Below are positions 55,194 through 64,000 of a DNA stretch of 64,000 bases, piece by piece. The notes under the pieces were generated by a model. It was not told the origin of the DNA. It saw only the letters and a program-made list of their open reading frames with translations, and searched no databases. The translations under genes and the position numbers were made by a program. The DNA comes from Aequorivita capsosiphonis DSM 23843 (lineage in GTDB: Bacteria > Bacteroidota > Bacteroidia > Flavobacteriales > Flavobacteriaceae). Numbering within the stretch: the stretch's first letter is position 1; each line of letters starts with the position of its first letter. The stretch lies in assembly GCF_000429125.1 (NCBI RefSeq), contig NZ_AUBG01000014.1, positions 1 through 64,000 of the forward strand, written 5' to 3'.

Positions 55194-55943
55194 TCATTTT
55201 TTTCTTCTTCGTAGCTTCTTGCTATTTATTTTCTTTTGAAATTGTCGGCTATATTTCGACATCAGCGCATAAGTTTCGTCATAACTTTTGCCGTAAAGTT
55301 GGGCGTATTCAGTAGCCATCACCTTAATCATTGTTTTTGAAAGCCATAACCTTCTAAAATTGTGCATTCGTGCATTACAATCCATCGGTTCAAAACGCAT
55401 TCGGTTTAAATCAATTAAATAGAATTCGTAGTTGTCGTTTCCGCGATCCACAATCAGCGTATTTCCTGGGGAATGGTCCAAAAAGTTCACGCCATTTTCG
55501 TGTAATTTAAAAGTGAATTGCGTAAACTGTCTTAAAATTTCGTCTCTATTTTCAAATTTCGGATTGTGTATTAATTCCCTGAAATCAAAATCGTAGCTAA
55601 GGTGTTCACTTACGTAAAAACTCTCTTTCAGACCTCCTGAAAACACCTCCAAATAAGCAACAGGAAAAGGAGTTTTTATTCCAAAGTCAATCAACTTTGA
55701 AGCATATTCAAAAGATCGTTTCGCCTTACTCTTCCGAAGAAATTCATATACTAAGGATTGAAACGCATTCGGAGTTTTAAACTTCTTGACGTTGACAGAG
55801 CTACCGTCAAGGTCTATTCTTTTTATCACATTTCGTTCCCCTTGGGTAACATATTCTCCCTTTTCTGAAAAATTGTGAAACACATCTCTTAGCTTTGCAG
55901 CCAATTGTGCGTAATTTGGGTGAATTTCAAAATTCTCTCGCAT
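55194..55943 (-). CDS. Kdo/LPS-kinase-like protein (InaA family)
   Basis: A small protein kinase-like fold. A Lys pair in VNVKKFK is the probable ATP Lys, the catalytic loop is FLDHSPGNTLI, and the metal Asp lies in LIDLNRMRF. This DxxxxN/D pattern fits the lipopolysaccharide kinase (WaaP/KdkA) clan, which phosphorylates Kdo or heptose in the LPS core. The start at ATG 55943 is chosen over an upstream TTG. The C-terminus is strongly basic. It opens the LPS block and is divergent from the GT9 gene. Confidence 0.85.
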   Translation of the reverse strand: MRENFEIHPNYAQLAAKLRDVFHNFSEKGEYVTQGERNVIKRIDLDGSSVNVKKFKTPNAFQSLVYEFLRKSKAKRSFEYASKLIDFGIKTPFPVAYLEVFSGGLKESFYVSEHLSYDFDFRELIHNPKFENRDEILRQFTQFTFKLHENGVNFLDHSPGNTLIVDRGNDNYEFYLIDLNRMRFEPMDCNARMHNFRRLWLSKTMIKVMATEYAQLYGKSYDETYALMSKYSRQFQKKINSKKLRRRKK

Positions 55944-56093
55944 TTGTAAAGAAGATATTAGCAAAAAAGGTATTTTGCGAAGGTAATCTTTTAAAATCCT
56001 CGTCCCAAGCCTAAGGGGGGAGATTTTAATAACAAAACAACACTCCCGTTATAGTGAACAAGGATCGGGCGATGGTCTGAGCTGACAATATTT

Positions 56094-57170
56094 ATGAAGA
56101 AAATACTCGTAATACAAAATAAAAGAATTGGTGATGTGCTAATAAGCTCTGTTATTGCTAATAACATAAAGAAGGTTTTTCCTAAAAGTGAAGTCACCTA
56201 TTTTGTTTATGAATACACTGCGGGTGTTTTGGAAAACAACCCCAATATTGACCGTATTATTGCCGTAAAAGAAAATGAACTTAAAAATTATTCCACCTTT
56301 TTTCAAACCATTCTCGATATAAATAGAGAAAATTTCGACATTATTTTTGATCCGTATTCCAAGTTGCAAAGTAGGCTTATGTGCCTTTTTTCTCGCGCTG
56401 AATACCGAATTGGATTGAAACGTGCTCACAAGGAATTAAAGTTTCCTTTTTACACGCACCCCATTAGTTTGTTGGAAAACCGTTCCAAAACTTGTGGCAA
56501 GGCAATCGAGGATAGAATCAATATGATCACTTCAGTTTTTGAATTGATAGACCCCGAATTTACTCCAAAAATATACTTAACAGAAGAAGAGAATAACTAC
56601 AATCGAATCGATTCGCTCCAGAGACCGATAATCATGCTTGGCATTTTGGGTAGCACACCGCAAAAATCAATGCCATATGAATATATGGTTGAAATAATAG
56701 ATTTTATAACCAAAAATTATCAAGGTACCGTTCTCTTTAACTACATGCCAGATCAAAAAGCAGAAGCCCTTAAGGTTTATGAAATGTGTGAAGATAAAGA
56801 CCAGATCAACCTAGATATTTACGAGGACAACATTCGTGGATTTATAAAGTTGATAAATAAATGTGATCTTCTGGTTTCAAACGAAGGTGGCAGTGTCCAT
56901 ATAACAAAAGCAGTCAATACGCCTACTTTCACCATTTATTCACCCTACGTAAACAAAGAGCATTGGTCAAGTTTTGAAGATGAAAATCAACACGACTCCA
57001 TACATTTATTAGAGGAAAAACCGGATCTTTTCAGCAGTTTTACTTTGGAAGAACGAAGATCCATTGAAGAAGATCCAAACGCGCTTTACAAAGAATTGAC
57101 ACCAGAAATGATTCTTTCTAAATTGAAACCGTTCCTGGAGCATCATTTAAAAACGCATTCGAAAACATAA
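56094..57170 (+). CDS. Glycosyltransferase family 9 (heptosyltransferase-like)
   Basis: ADP-heptose:LPS heptosyltransferase type. The N-terminus KRIGDVLISSVIANNIKKVFP and the C-terminal donor site VSNEGGSVHITKAVNTPTFTIYSPY are the two hallmarks of GT9. It is cytoplasmic, acting at the inner face of the membrane on the LPS core. It neighbours a Kdo-kinase-like gene and GT2 genes. The exact sugar is unknown. Confidence 0.9.
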   Translation: MKKILVIQNKRIGDVLISSVIANNIKKVFPKSEVTYFVYEYTAGVLENNPNIDRIIAVKENELKNYSTFFQTILDINRENFDIIFDPYSKLQSRLMCLFSRAEYRIGLKRAHKELKFPFYTHPISLLENRSKTCGKAIEDRINMITSVFELIDPEFTPKIYLTEEENNYNRIDSLQRPIIMLGILGSTPQKSMPYEYMVEIIDFITKNYQGTVLFNYMPDQKAEALKVYEMCEDKDQINLDIYEDNIRGFIKLINKCDLLVSNEGGSVHITKAVNTPTFTIYSPYVNKEHWSSFEDENQHDSIHLLEEKPDLFSSFTLEERRSIEEDPNALYKELTPEMILSKLKPFLEHHLKTHSKT

Positions 57171-57265
57171 AATTTTGGAGACGTCTTCTGAAATTTCAAA
57201 GTGAAATCTACAGATTCTAAAGATGAAATGCTTTTTATAGATTTAAAATAAGACGTTGAAATAGC

Positions 57266-58087
57266 TTACTCTTTTACAATCCCAAACTGGGTCCATTTCT
57301 TTTTCTGCTCGCGCGTTTGCTTACGAATTGCCTGATTTTTATCAATCGATTCCTGATTTTTATATCCTCTAGGATGATCTAAGTGCAAAACCACGGCATT
57401 ATAGCGAATCTGTTTACTTTTTATCCCCAAATTTGTTAGCCGCTCCCCGAGTTCGCGATCTTGCCCGCCGTACTGCATACGTTCGTCAAAACCATTTACC
57501 GCTAGTATATCTGCTTTCCATCCTGAAGAGTTATGACCGTTCCAACTGGGATTGGTAGGCGTAAAAGAATTTAATAGATCGGAACTTATAATCCCAGAAT
57601 CCAATTTATTGTTACTAAAGGAGTATTTCAAACCGAGATTCTTTAACCATGAAAGACGAAAACATTTTTCGGTATAAATATCTTCTTTTGTTATTGTTTC
57701 TGAAATATTCATGGGAAGCATAAAATAACCTCCTGAAAGAAAATAACCTTCTTCTCTATATTTAACGTGTTGCTCCACAAAATCTTTTCGTGGAATACAA
57801 TCGCCGTCGCTCATAATTATATATTCGGTAGTGCAATGTAAAGTGGCCTTGTTGAGAATTTGCGATTTCTGAAAACCTTTGTCCTCATGCCATACATGGA
57901 TTATTGGGTAAAAAACCTCCTCTTGCATAATTTTAAGCAATTCTCTCGTCTCCTCATTAGAGCCGTCATCCGCTATTACCACTTCAAATTGCCTATAGGT
58001 TTGATTATTATAACCATACAACACTTTCTCCAGCCAATCGGTGGAATTGTAGGTACTTATAATAATAGAGGTATCTAATTGCTTCAT
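57266..58087 (-). CDS. Glycosyltransferase family 2 with galactosyltransferase-like C-domain
   Basis: A GT-A enzyme. N-terminal SIIISTYNSTDWLEKVLYG and the acceptor/metal motif MSDGDC are followed by a C-terminal NGFDERMQYGGQDRELGERL, the C-domain seen in GT2 proteins such as chondroitin polymerase. ATG at 58087 gives the expected short N-terminus. The gene at 61745 is its paralogue, with the same DGSSE/DKGF and EDSEL features. Confidence 0.9.
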   Translation of the reverse strand: MKQLDTSIIISTYNSTDWLEKVLYGYNNQTYRQFEVVIADDGSNEETRELLKIMQEEVFYPIIHVWHEDKGFQKSQILNKATLHCTTEYIIMSDGDCIPRKDFVEQHVKYREEGYFLSGGYFMLPMNISETITKEDIYTEKCFRLSWLKNLGLKYSFSNNKLDSGIISSDLLNSFTPTNPSWNGHNSSGWKADILAVNGFDERMQYGGQDRELGERLTNLGIKSKQIRYNAVVLHLDHPRGYKNQESIDKNQAIRKQTREQKKKWTQFGIVKE

Positions 58088-58282
58088 ACCTGCAAATATA
58101 AAGTTATTTATCAAGTTGGCTTAGGTTTAAAAAAGTTGTAATTTCGAAAAAATAAAAATGCCACATCCGAAGCTTCGGGACACGAATAATTTGAGAAAGA
58201 CTTACAAGGTTTTAGAAATCTTTCAGGATATAGGATATTCGTGTATTTGCCTGTCAACAGTCAGATTTGTCGATAATAAAAT

Positions 58283-59020
58283 ATGCCGAAACTCACAGTA
58301 ATCATACCTACCTTCAACGAAGAAGCCTATTTGGAAGATGCGCTTTTCTCAGTTTCCTTTGCCGATGAGATCATTATTATTGACTCCTTCAGTACTGATA
58401 AAACCCCAGAAGTCGCCAAAAGATATGCTACGAAATTTCTACAACGAAAGTTTGATAACTTCTCGAATCAGAAAAACTTCGCATTAAAAGAAGCAACTGG
58501 AGATTGGGTGCTTTTTGTAGATGCCGATGAGCGCGTTACACATTCCTTGGAAGCGGAAATCCTAGAATCCATAGAAAACCCCAAACACGCTGGTTACGTA
58601 ATAAATTTCCCGCATTTCTATATGAATCGGTTTCTGTATCATCACAGTGACGATGTTTTACGTCTTGTAAAACGCGAAGGTGCTCATTTTACGGGAACAG
58701 TTCATGAAAAATTACACTGCAATGGCAGTGTTGGCAAGCTGCAAAATAAAATGCTCCATTTTACTTATAAGGGTTTGCGCAATTACATCAATAAAAAAGA
58801 ATCTTATGCCTGGTTTCAAGCCGAAAACCTTTTTGAAAAGAACAAAAAAACAACCTGGTTTCACTTAGTTTTTAAACCTGGGTACCGGTTCTTTAGTTCC
58901 TACATCATAAAAGGCGGATTCCGAGATGGTATTCCTGGATTAACCGTTGCCGCAGTTAATGCTTATGGAGTTTTTCAACGCTATGTAAAATTGTTGTTGC
59001 TTCAAAAAGGAATGCGATAA
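58283..59020 (+). CDS. Glycosyltransferase family 2, WaaE/KdtX-like, copy 1
   Basis: A 245-residue GT2 with TVIIPTFNEEAYLEDAL, VDSFSTDKT, FVDADERV and the segment RKFDNFSNQKNFAL, which is typical of the LPS core beta-1,4-glucosyltransferase WaaE family. The C-terminus has an amphipathic region with FHLVFKPGYRFFSSYIIKGG, probably for membrane contact. The gene at 59852 is a close structural paralogue. Confidence 0.9.
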   Translation: MPKLTVIIPTFNEEAYLEDALFSVSFADEIIIIDSFSTDKTPEVAKRYATKFLQRKFDNFSNQKNFALKEATGDWVLFVDADERVTHSLEAEILESIENPKHAGYVINFPHFYMNRFLYHHSDDVLRLVKREGAHFTGTVHEKLHCNGSVGKLQNKMLHFTYKGLRNYINKKESYAWFQAENLFEKNKKTTWFHLVFKPGYRFFSSYIIKGGFRDGIPGLTVAAVNAYGVFQRYVKLLLLQKGMR

Positions 59021-59087
59021 AGCCCCCTAACCCCCGAAGGTGGAATTCAATGGGGTTCTGCCCATCTGTGAGGATGTTGGTTGTGGT

Positions 59088-59792
59088 CTAAAACAATTTT
59101 CCAAACCGAATTTTCTGTCTAAACTTCAATAATGACCACTCTCCTTTAACGTCTATTCTTTCAATTTCATAGGGTTTCTTAAAGGGAAATTGGTTTATTC
59201 GGTTGCCAATTCGCAGGCCAAATTGAATTCCGTTTTGCTGCATTATCTCATTAAAGATTTTGTTACGCTCTTTGTCCTTTGGGAACTTCCCGTAAGGATA
59301 AGCCAAGGCAGGAGAAAAGTTTAGTTCATTCACTGAAACAAATTCTATGCATCGGCGCGTATCGGCTTCTATTTCGGCATTTGAAAGCTCCGTGTATTTT
59401 TTATGATAAAAAGAATGAAAACCGAGTTCCACGATTTTAGGGTCCAATGACTTTAATTGTTTTAAATCCATTATTTCCAAAGAAGAAGTATTCCAGCTAT
59501 CTGTCTTACTAAGAAAGTTTAAAGGCACAAAAAAAGTGGCTTTCAGCTTGTATTTTTTCAACAAAAGAAGCGCAAGTTGCATTTGACTCACGTAGGCATC
59601 GTCAAAAGTAATGACTATGTTTTTCCCTTCGGGTAACTCCTTTAAATGCAATAATTCCTCTAAATGGTAGCTTTTGTAATTATTTTCTGATAAATATTTA
59701 AATTGCTTTTCTAGGCTTTTCACAGAAATGGTCAAATCCTTTCCATCTTCAAGACTAACATCGTGGTACATTAAAATAGGTAGTTTCGCCAT
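59088..59792 (-). CDS. Polysaccharide deacetylase-family protein
   Basis: A NodB-type carbohydrate deacetylase. LPILMYHDVS begins the domain, the catalytic/metal Asp pair lies in VITFDDAYVSQM, a second motif is LGFHSFYHKKYTELS, and PALAYPYGKFPKD gives the third. ATG at 59792 is chosen because the longer frame reaches over the divergent GT2 start. It probably trims N-acetyl groups of the surface saccharide made by this block. Confidence 0.88.
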   Translation of the reverse strand: MAKLPILMYHDVSLEDGKDLTISVKSLEKQFKYLSENNYKSYHLEELLHLKELPEGKNIVITFDDAYVSQMQLALLLLKKYKLKATFFVPLNFLSKTDSWNTSSLEIMDLKQLKSLDPKIVELGFHSFYHKKYTELSNAEIEADTRRCIEFVSVNELNFSPALAYPYGKFPKDKERNKIFNEIMQQNGIQFGLRIGNRINQFPFKKPYEIERIDVKGEWSLLKFRQKIRFGKLF

Positions 59793-59851
59793 AACAGTTT
59801 TCAATTTTATCCCTGTAAAATTATTACTTTTACGCAAATTACAAACCATTC

Positions 59852-60613
59852 TTGGAAAACCCTACAAAAATCTCCGCGCTGGCCATCACCCTCAACGAAG
59901 CCCACAACATTGAAGCTTACCTTAAAGGGCTTTGGTTTGCTGATGAAATTGTGATCGTAGATTCCTTTAGTAGCGATGAAACCGTGGCTTTGGCTTCAAA
60001 ACACGAAAAAGTTAAGGTTTACCAACGTAAATTTGATAATTTTTCTTCTCAAAAAAACTTTGCCATTTCAAAAGCAAACAATGATTGGGTTACATTCTTT
60101 GATCTGGATGAGGAAATAACGCCGGCCGTGGCTATGGAAATTTTACAAGTCTCAAAAAAACCAAAGGCCATTGCTTACTTTGTGAAACGCGATTATAATT
60201 TTATGGGAAAACGCATAAAATACAGCGGCTTTCAAACGGACTATGTCATTCGGTTTTTTAATAAAAATAAGTGTCGTTACAACTCAAACCTCGTTCACGA
60301 AACTATAGATGCCAATGGCAAAACAGAAAAATTGAGCCACAGTGTGCCGCACCACACCTATAAGTCTTTTGATCACTACACAGGAAAACTCCACCAATAC
60401 AGTGAGCTACAGGCCAAAATGCTTTACGAAAAAGGCAAGAAGCCCACGCTATATCATTTCCTTTTTAGGCCATGGTATCGATTTTGGCATCAATATGTAA
60501 TTAGGCTGGGAGTTTTGGATGGAAAAGAAGGTTTTATTCTAGCCTATGTAAGTGCGTTTTCAGTTTTTAAAAGGTATGTAAATCTTTGGCTTTTATATCG
60601 AAAAATAAATTGA
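59852..60613 (+). CDS. Glycosyltransferase family 2, WaaE/KdtX-like, copy 2
   Basis: A paralogue of the 58283 gene: ISALAITLNEAHNIEAYL, VDSFSSDET, RKFDNFSSQKNFAI. The DxD-like motif reads FFDLDEEI, a change from the usual DADE. There is no ATG before the first beta strand, so TTG at 59852 must be the start or very near it. The CDP-glycerol transferase-like gene follows after 3 bases. Confidence 0.88.
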   Translation: MENPTKISALAITLNEAHNIEAYLKGLWFADEIVIVDSFSSDETVALASKHEKVKVYQRKFDNFSSQKNFAISKANNDWVTFFDLDEEITPAVAMEILQVSKKPKAIAYFVKRDYNFMGKRIKYSGFQTDYVIRFFNKNKCRYNSNLVHETIDANGKTEKLSHSVPHHTYKSFDHYTGKLHQYSELQAKMLYEKGKKPTLYHFLFRPWYRFWHQYVIRLGVLDGKEGFILAYVSAFSVFKRYVNLWLLYRKIN

Positions 60614-60616
60614 ACT

Positions 60617-61750
60617 ATGAATGGAAAACATAAGATTGCTATAATATTCCTGGATGAGATCCATCACATTTATCATTTTGTCAGTGTGGCCGTGGAACTT
60701 GCCAAAAACAATGAAGTACATATTTTAACGCATCCCGCATCACATAAAGTACTTCACGACTCTCTGAAAACGCTTCATGGCGAAAATGTAATAGTTGAAA
60801 ACCTACCTACTGCCTCCTTTCGGGCTTTTACCGATAAACTAAAAGGAAGAAGTTTACCGCGAAAAGGTTTTTGGATAAAGAAATATCAAAGCTATATTCT
60901 GAATAATTTTGACGCTGTTATATTTACAGATTATTTTCATCACTATCTTTTAAAAGCACGAGGGAATAGAAACATCAAGTTCATCTTTACGCAACACGGT
61001 ACGCCAGGAAGAGCCTACGCATACTCAAAAGACACATTGGATTTTGATTTTCTACTTTTGTGTGGAAAATTCCATTACGAAAACCTAAAAAGTTTGGATC
61101 TTTTGAAAAGTGATCATAAAATTACAGGTTATCCTAAATTTGATGCGCTGGAGAAAATTCGAACTGACACTATATTTTCAAATTCTAAGCCCACAGTGCT
61201 TTATAATCCCCATTTTTCACCGCCATTTTCATCTTGGCACTTTAATGGTCCTGAAGTATTGGAGTTTTTTTATAATTCAAATCAATACAATCTCATTTTT
61301 GCGCCCCATATTAATCTTTTCAATAAGGTGGGAGGAGATAATAGTTCTGTTATCCCAAAGAAATACTTCACCGCCGAGAATTTTTATATAGACTTGGGCA
61401 GTGAAAAAAGTGTGAATATGACTTATGTTAATCAGGCTGATATTTACTTAGGCGATGTTTCCAGTCAAGTTTTTGAATACATGGTCAATCCTCGGCCTTG
61501 TATATTCTTAAATCCAGAAAACATTGAGTTTAAAGACGACATAAATTACCGCTTTTGGAAATGTGGCGACGTGATAAGCGCCACCAATGAACTAGAAGAT
61601 GCCTTGAAAAATGCTTCAAAAAACTTTGAGGAAAAATATAAACCGATTCAGGAAAAAATGAATTCGGAAAATTATTATACCCAAGAAGGTTCCACTGCTT
61701 CCGAAAGAGCTTCAAAGGCAATTACCGAATATTTAGACAGGAGTTTATAG
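60617..61750 (+). CDS. CDP-glycerol glycerophosphotransferase-like protein
   Basis: A GT-B-fold enzyme of the TagF/TagB-like clan. The core motifs are TQHGTPGRAYAY (about 133-144), ITGYPKFDAL, and YLGDVSSQVFEYM with IFLNPENIEF. In Gram-positive bacteria the family polymerises glycerol-phosphate; in Bacteroidota it sits in capsule/LPS clusters and probably transfers a polyol-phosphate or related group. It forms an operon with the GT2 gene before it and overlaps the stop of the convergent GT2 gene by 6 bases. Confidence 0.85.
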   Translation: MNGKHKIAIIFLDEIHHIYHFVSVAVELAKNNEVHILTHPASHKVLHDSLKTLHGENVIVENLPTASFRAFTDKLKGRSLPRKGFWIKKYQSYILNNFDAVIFTDYFHHYLLKARGNRNIKFIFTQHGTPGRAYAYSKDTLDFDFLLLCGKFHYENLKSLDLLKSDHKITGYPKFDALEKIRTDTIFSNSKPTVLYNPHFSPPFSSWHFNGPEVLEFFYNSNQYNLIFAPHINLFNKVGGDNSSVIPKKYFTAENFYIDLGSEKSVNMTYVNQADIYLGDVSSQVFEYMVNPRPCIFLNPENIEFKDDINYRFWKCGDVISATNELEDALKNASKNFEEKYKPIQEKMNSENYYTQEGSTASERASKAITEYLDRSL

Positions 61751-62530
61751 ATATTTATCGATCCCGCTTCTGCACCATTTGCTATTTTCGGCTATCGATT
61801 TCTCCTGAATTTCATCGTTGGTCTCAAAACGACTTTGGTCTTTTATTTTATGCCAGATATGATATACAATTCCACGATACCTTAGCCTTCGTCCTTGCAC
61901 CCCATTATTCATCATCCTTATTATCAGTTCTGAATCTTCTCTTCCCCATCCCTCAAATTCCTCATTGTATCCGTTAACAGCGATCACATCACACTTCCAA
62001 AAGGAAACATTACATCCTCGCATTTTTCCAGAGAGCTCATTGGTGATTTTGTAGAGATTGCTCAGTGCGGGAACACGAATATTCCGGGTTCGTTTCTTTA
62101 TTCCTTTGTCAAAAAAATTGAACTTAATTTTTTGTGAAGCGAATAGCTGTGGAAGAAACTCCTCTTGAATATTCACACGACTTCCAAAAAGATAAACATT
62201 AGTTTCTGCCAATGCCTTGTGATCACGAATAAAATCCTTGTGCATTATGCAATCGCCATCTACTTGAACAATGTATTCACCTTTTGCTGCGGCAATGGCT
62301 TTATTCAAAATAACAGCCTTCCGAAAACCTTTATCCTCGTGCCATAGGTGATGAATTGGCACGACCAACATTTTTTTAAATCGCTCGATAAGTTCTCGAG
62401 TTGCTTCCGAAGAACCATCATCCGCAATCAATATCTCATTCGGCGGTTCAGACTGGTTACTAACACTAAGCAGAACAAGTTCCAATGCTTCCGGCCAGTT
62501 ATATGTTGATATTAAAAGAGATGTTTTCAT
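61745..62530 (-). CDS. Glycosyltransferase family 2 with galactosyltransferase-like C-domain, copy 2
   Basis: A paralogue of the 57266 gene with SLLISTYNWPEALELVLLS, QVDGDCIMHKDF and C-terminal GRMRGCN... VNGYNEEFEGWGREDSELIIRM features (the last is the GWGxED motif). Both copies share DDGSSE and HLWHEDKGFRKA segments. It is likely to add hexose or hexosamine to the core saccharide. Confidence 0.9.
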   Translation of the reverse strand: MKTSLLISTYNWPEALELVLLSVSNQSEPPNEILIADDGSSEATRELIERFKKMLVVPIHHLWHEDKGFRKAVILNKAIAAAKGEYIVQVDGDCIMHKDFIRDHKALAETNVYLFGSRVNIQEEFLPQLFASQKIKFNFFDKGIKKRTRNIRVPALSNLYKITNELSGKMRGCNVSFWKCDVIAVNGYNEEFEGWGREDSELIIRMMNNGVQGRRLRYRGIVYHIWHKIKDQSRFETNDEIQEKSIAENSKWCRSGIDKYL

Positions 62531-62885
62531 AAAAATTTAAAGTATATTCCAAATTGTCATGGGTATATTAACCAATTTTCGATTCTACATTCCGAAATCT
62601 ATTTTAGGATTAGCCTAGGTTTATTGCTGGCAGAAAAATTATAGGTATCAATTTTCGATACATTTCCCAAAATTGCTATTATGTTATATTTTCAACCCAC
62701 AAAAAGAATGATTGGTCTCACAAATATATAGTAAATTTACCGACCATATCTTGAAGTAAATTCATTGATTATTGCGTCGTCGAGTCTTGTCCAAGATAAA
62801 AAGCATTCCAAAAATAAAGATAATTAGTGAGTCGAGAAAAGGTTCATCCAATTCTAAAATCACGAATAAAAAACGAACCCTACAG
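62531..62885. other. AT-rich spacer
   Basis: No gene, hairpin or promoter could be supported in this stretch. A longer start for the tsaC-type frame (TTG at 62772) adds 38 basic residues with no family match, so I treat it as untranslated. Confidence 0.5.
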
Positions 62886-63446
62886 ATGAAAACTGAAATT
62901 GAAAACGCCCTTACAACCCTAAAAAGAGGCGGTCTCATCCTCTACCCTACTGATACTGTTTGGGGAATAGGTTGTGATGCAACAAATGCCGAAGCTGTGG
63001 AAAAAGTTTTTCAGCTTAAAAACAGAAGCGATAAAAAATCTTTGATCTGCCTAGTAAGCGATTTCAAAATGCTCAACGAGTATATTGAAGATGTGCCGGA
63101 AGTGGCCTATGATATTCTGAAATACGCAAAAAAACCAACGACCATTATTTACGACGACCCCATTCGCGTAGCCGAGAACATTATTGCAGAAGATAATTCG
63201 CTAGCCATGCGAGTTGCAAAGGATGATTTCTGCAAGAAGTTGATAAAGAAATTTCGCAGACCTATTGTTTCCACCTCGGCAAATATTAGCGACGCCAAGA
63301 CTCCACAAAGCTTTGCCGAAATAGACCCTTTAATTTTGGAAGGCGTAGACTATGTTGTAAATTTGCACCACGAAAAAAAATCGGGAAAGCCCTCGGCGAT
63401 TATTAAGTTGAAAAATGATGGAAGCGTGAAGGTGATCCGGAAGTAA
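62886..63446 (+). CDS. tsaC: Threonylcarbamoyl-AMP synthase (YrdC/Sua5)
   Basis: It makes threonylcarbamoyl-adenylate for t6A modification of tRNAs reading ANN codons. The YrdC domain is complete: LKRGGLILYPTDTVWGIGCDA, KNRSDKKSLICLV, LAMRVAKDDFCKKLI and STSANISDAKTP. ATG at 62886 yields 187 residues, the normal size for the short form without the Sua5 domain. Alone on the plus strand. Confidence 0.92.
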   Translation: MKTEIENALTTLKRGGLILYPTDTVWGIGCDATNAEAVEKVFQLKNRSDKKSLICLVSDFKMLNEYIEDVPEVAYDILKYAKKPTTIIYDDPIRVAENIIAEDNSLAMRVAKDDFCKKLIKKFRRPIVSTSANISDAKTPQSFAEIDPLILEGVDYVVNLHHEKKSGKPSAIIKLKNDGSVKVIRK

Positions 63447-63626
63447 GTCATGCCACAAATGCACGAATGATTTTGGAGTATGTGGAATATTGAATACTCA
63501 CTAATGTTCAAAGATGAAAAAGCGAATAATGCATAAACGGTCTTGGAGAGTGAGTAGATAAGAATAAATAGGGATATTTAAAACGAGAATCGCCGAGAAT
63601 TATCGATCTTTTAAAATTAGAATATT

Positions 63627-64000
63627 ATGAACAACATAATCTATAAAAAAGAAAGTTATGATATAGTAGGATGCTTGTTTGATGCATAATAATCTTGGAG
63701 GTGGGTTTTCTGAAATAGTGTATAAAGATGCGTTGGAGTATGAGTTTAAATCATAAAACATCAATTACGAAAGAGAGAAAATGTATTCTGTGAAATATAA
63801 AGACATAGTTCTCCCCCATAAATTCTACGCAGATTTTGTGGTTATGGATAAAATTATTCTCGAAATAAAGTCGATAAAAACGTTCCACGACAAACATTTC
63901 GCCCAGTGTATAAACTATTTAAAAGTATCAGAATGTAAACTTGCACTTTTGATCAATTTTCATAGAGATTTTTTAAAATATAAAAGAATTGTACTCTAAA
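63627..64000 (+). pseudogene. Decayed GxxExxY protein gene
   Basis: Joining two frames gives a GxxExxY-family protein: MNNIIYKKESYDIVGCLFDA, then after a frameshift at about 63685 NNLGGGFSEIVYKDALEYEFKS, a TAA stop, then NINYEREKMYSVKYKDIV and FYADFVVMDKIILEIKS to the end at 63999. The conserved GGGFSEIVY (GxxExxY) and the nuclease-like D-(E/I)xK in ILEIKS are both visible. The family is of PD-(D/E)xK type with unknown function. The two lesions show it is not expressed as a full protein. Confidence 0.8.

Noticed and set aside
62772-62885. N-terminal extension of the YrdC/Sua5 protein
   Set aside because: It starts at TTG, is rich in Lys/Ser and has no counterpart in the family; the ATG at 62886 begins the normal domain.

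Overview
The window looks like chromosomal DNA of a member of the Bacteroidota, most likely family Flavobacteriaceae. It is AT-rich and has few Shine-Dalgarno sequences. Promoter-like sites have the Bacteroidota form TTG-N18-TAnnTTTG (clearest at 19996-20024). Family content agrees: TonB-dependent receptor with DUF4249 partner, DUF5606, DUF6095, DUF6266, DUF349, a CusA-TolC fusion, a split acyl-CoA carboxylase and paired DUF368 transporters. Genus cannot be fixed from what I can see. No rRNA, tRNA or CRISPR array was recognised.

Layout. (1) 1-3340: accessory cassette on the minus strand holding a beta-class DNA methyltransferase and a DGQHR-domain protein with a nuclease-like N-terminus. It is bounded by GTTAGGC/GCCTAAC core sites, and an attC-like hairpin follows the last gene. 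(2) 3535-4113: b-type cytochrome, then a 120-bp repeat block. (3) 4662-10724: heavy-metal RND efflux operon (His-rich small protein, CusA-TolC fusion, adaptor lipoprotein) with a palindrome at its start. (4) 10887-13759: upp, two methyltransferase-like genes, a cytochrome c lipoprotein. (5) 13874-17057: Crp/Fnr regulator and an mlaE-mlaF-mlaD lipid-transport operon. (6) 17206-23154: metallophosphoesterase, universal stress protein, patatin, YtxH, exonuclease III. (7) 23224-26769: three-gene acyl-CoA carboxylase operon. (8) 27385-32913: one 1842-residue protein with two alpha/beta-hydrolase domains and a CHAT (caspase-like) domain. (9) 33653-37931: TonB receptor/DUF4249 pair, murQ and a DUF6095 protein. 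(10) 38162-40096: small HTH gene, DUF6266 gene and repeat-rich DNA. (11) 40097-47776: Uup-like ABC-F protein, aminotransferase, TPR protein, two DUF368 transporters, aroE. (12) 47879-54543: DUF349 protein with repeat-derived acidic N-terminus, mazG, DUF5606, def, ruvX, dapD. (13) 54602-62530: a pterin-fold-like exported protein, then a lipopolysaccharide/oligosaccharide assembly block (Kdo-kinase-like, GT9, four GT2, deacetylase, CDP-glycerol transferase-like). (14) 62886-64000: tsaC-type gene and a decayed GxxExxY gene.

A second theme is repeat DNA. At least one 82-84-bp stem-loop family occurs three times. Heptanucleotide arrays, GC-rich palindromes, a MITE-like element and several short hairpins fill most intergenic gaps. 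Some of this repeat material has become coding sequence: the SYAKASEDE-type repeats in the DUF349 protein, the basic tail of the CHAT protein and the last codons of the TPMT-like gene.

The most interesting candidates are the cassette-borne methyltransferase/DGQHR pair with its attC-like boundary, and the hydrolase-hydrolase-CHAT protein. Both are inferred from motifs only.
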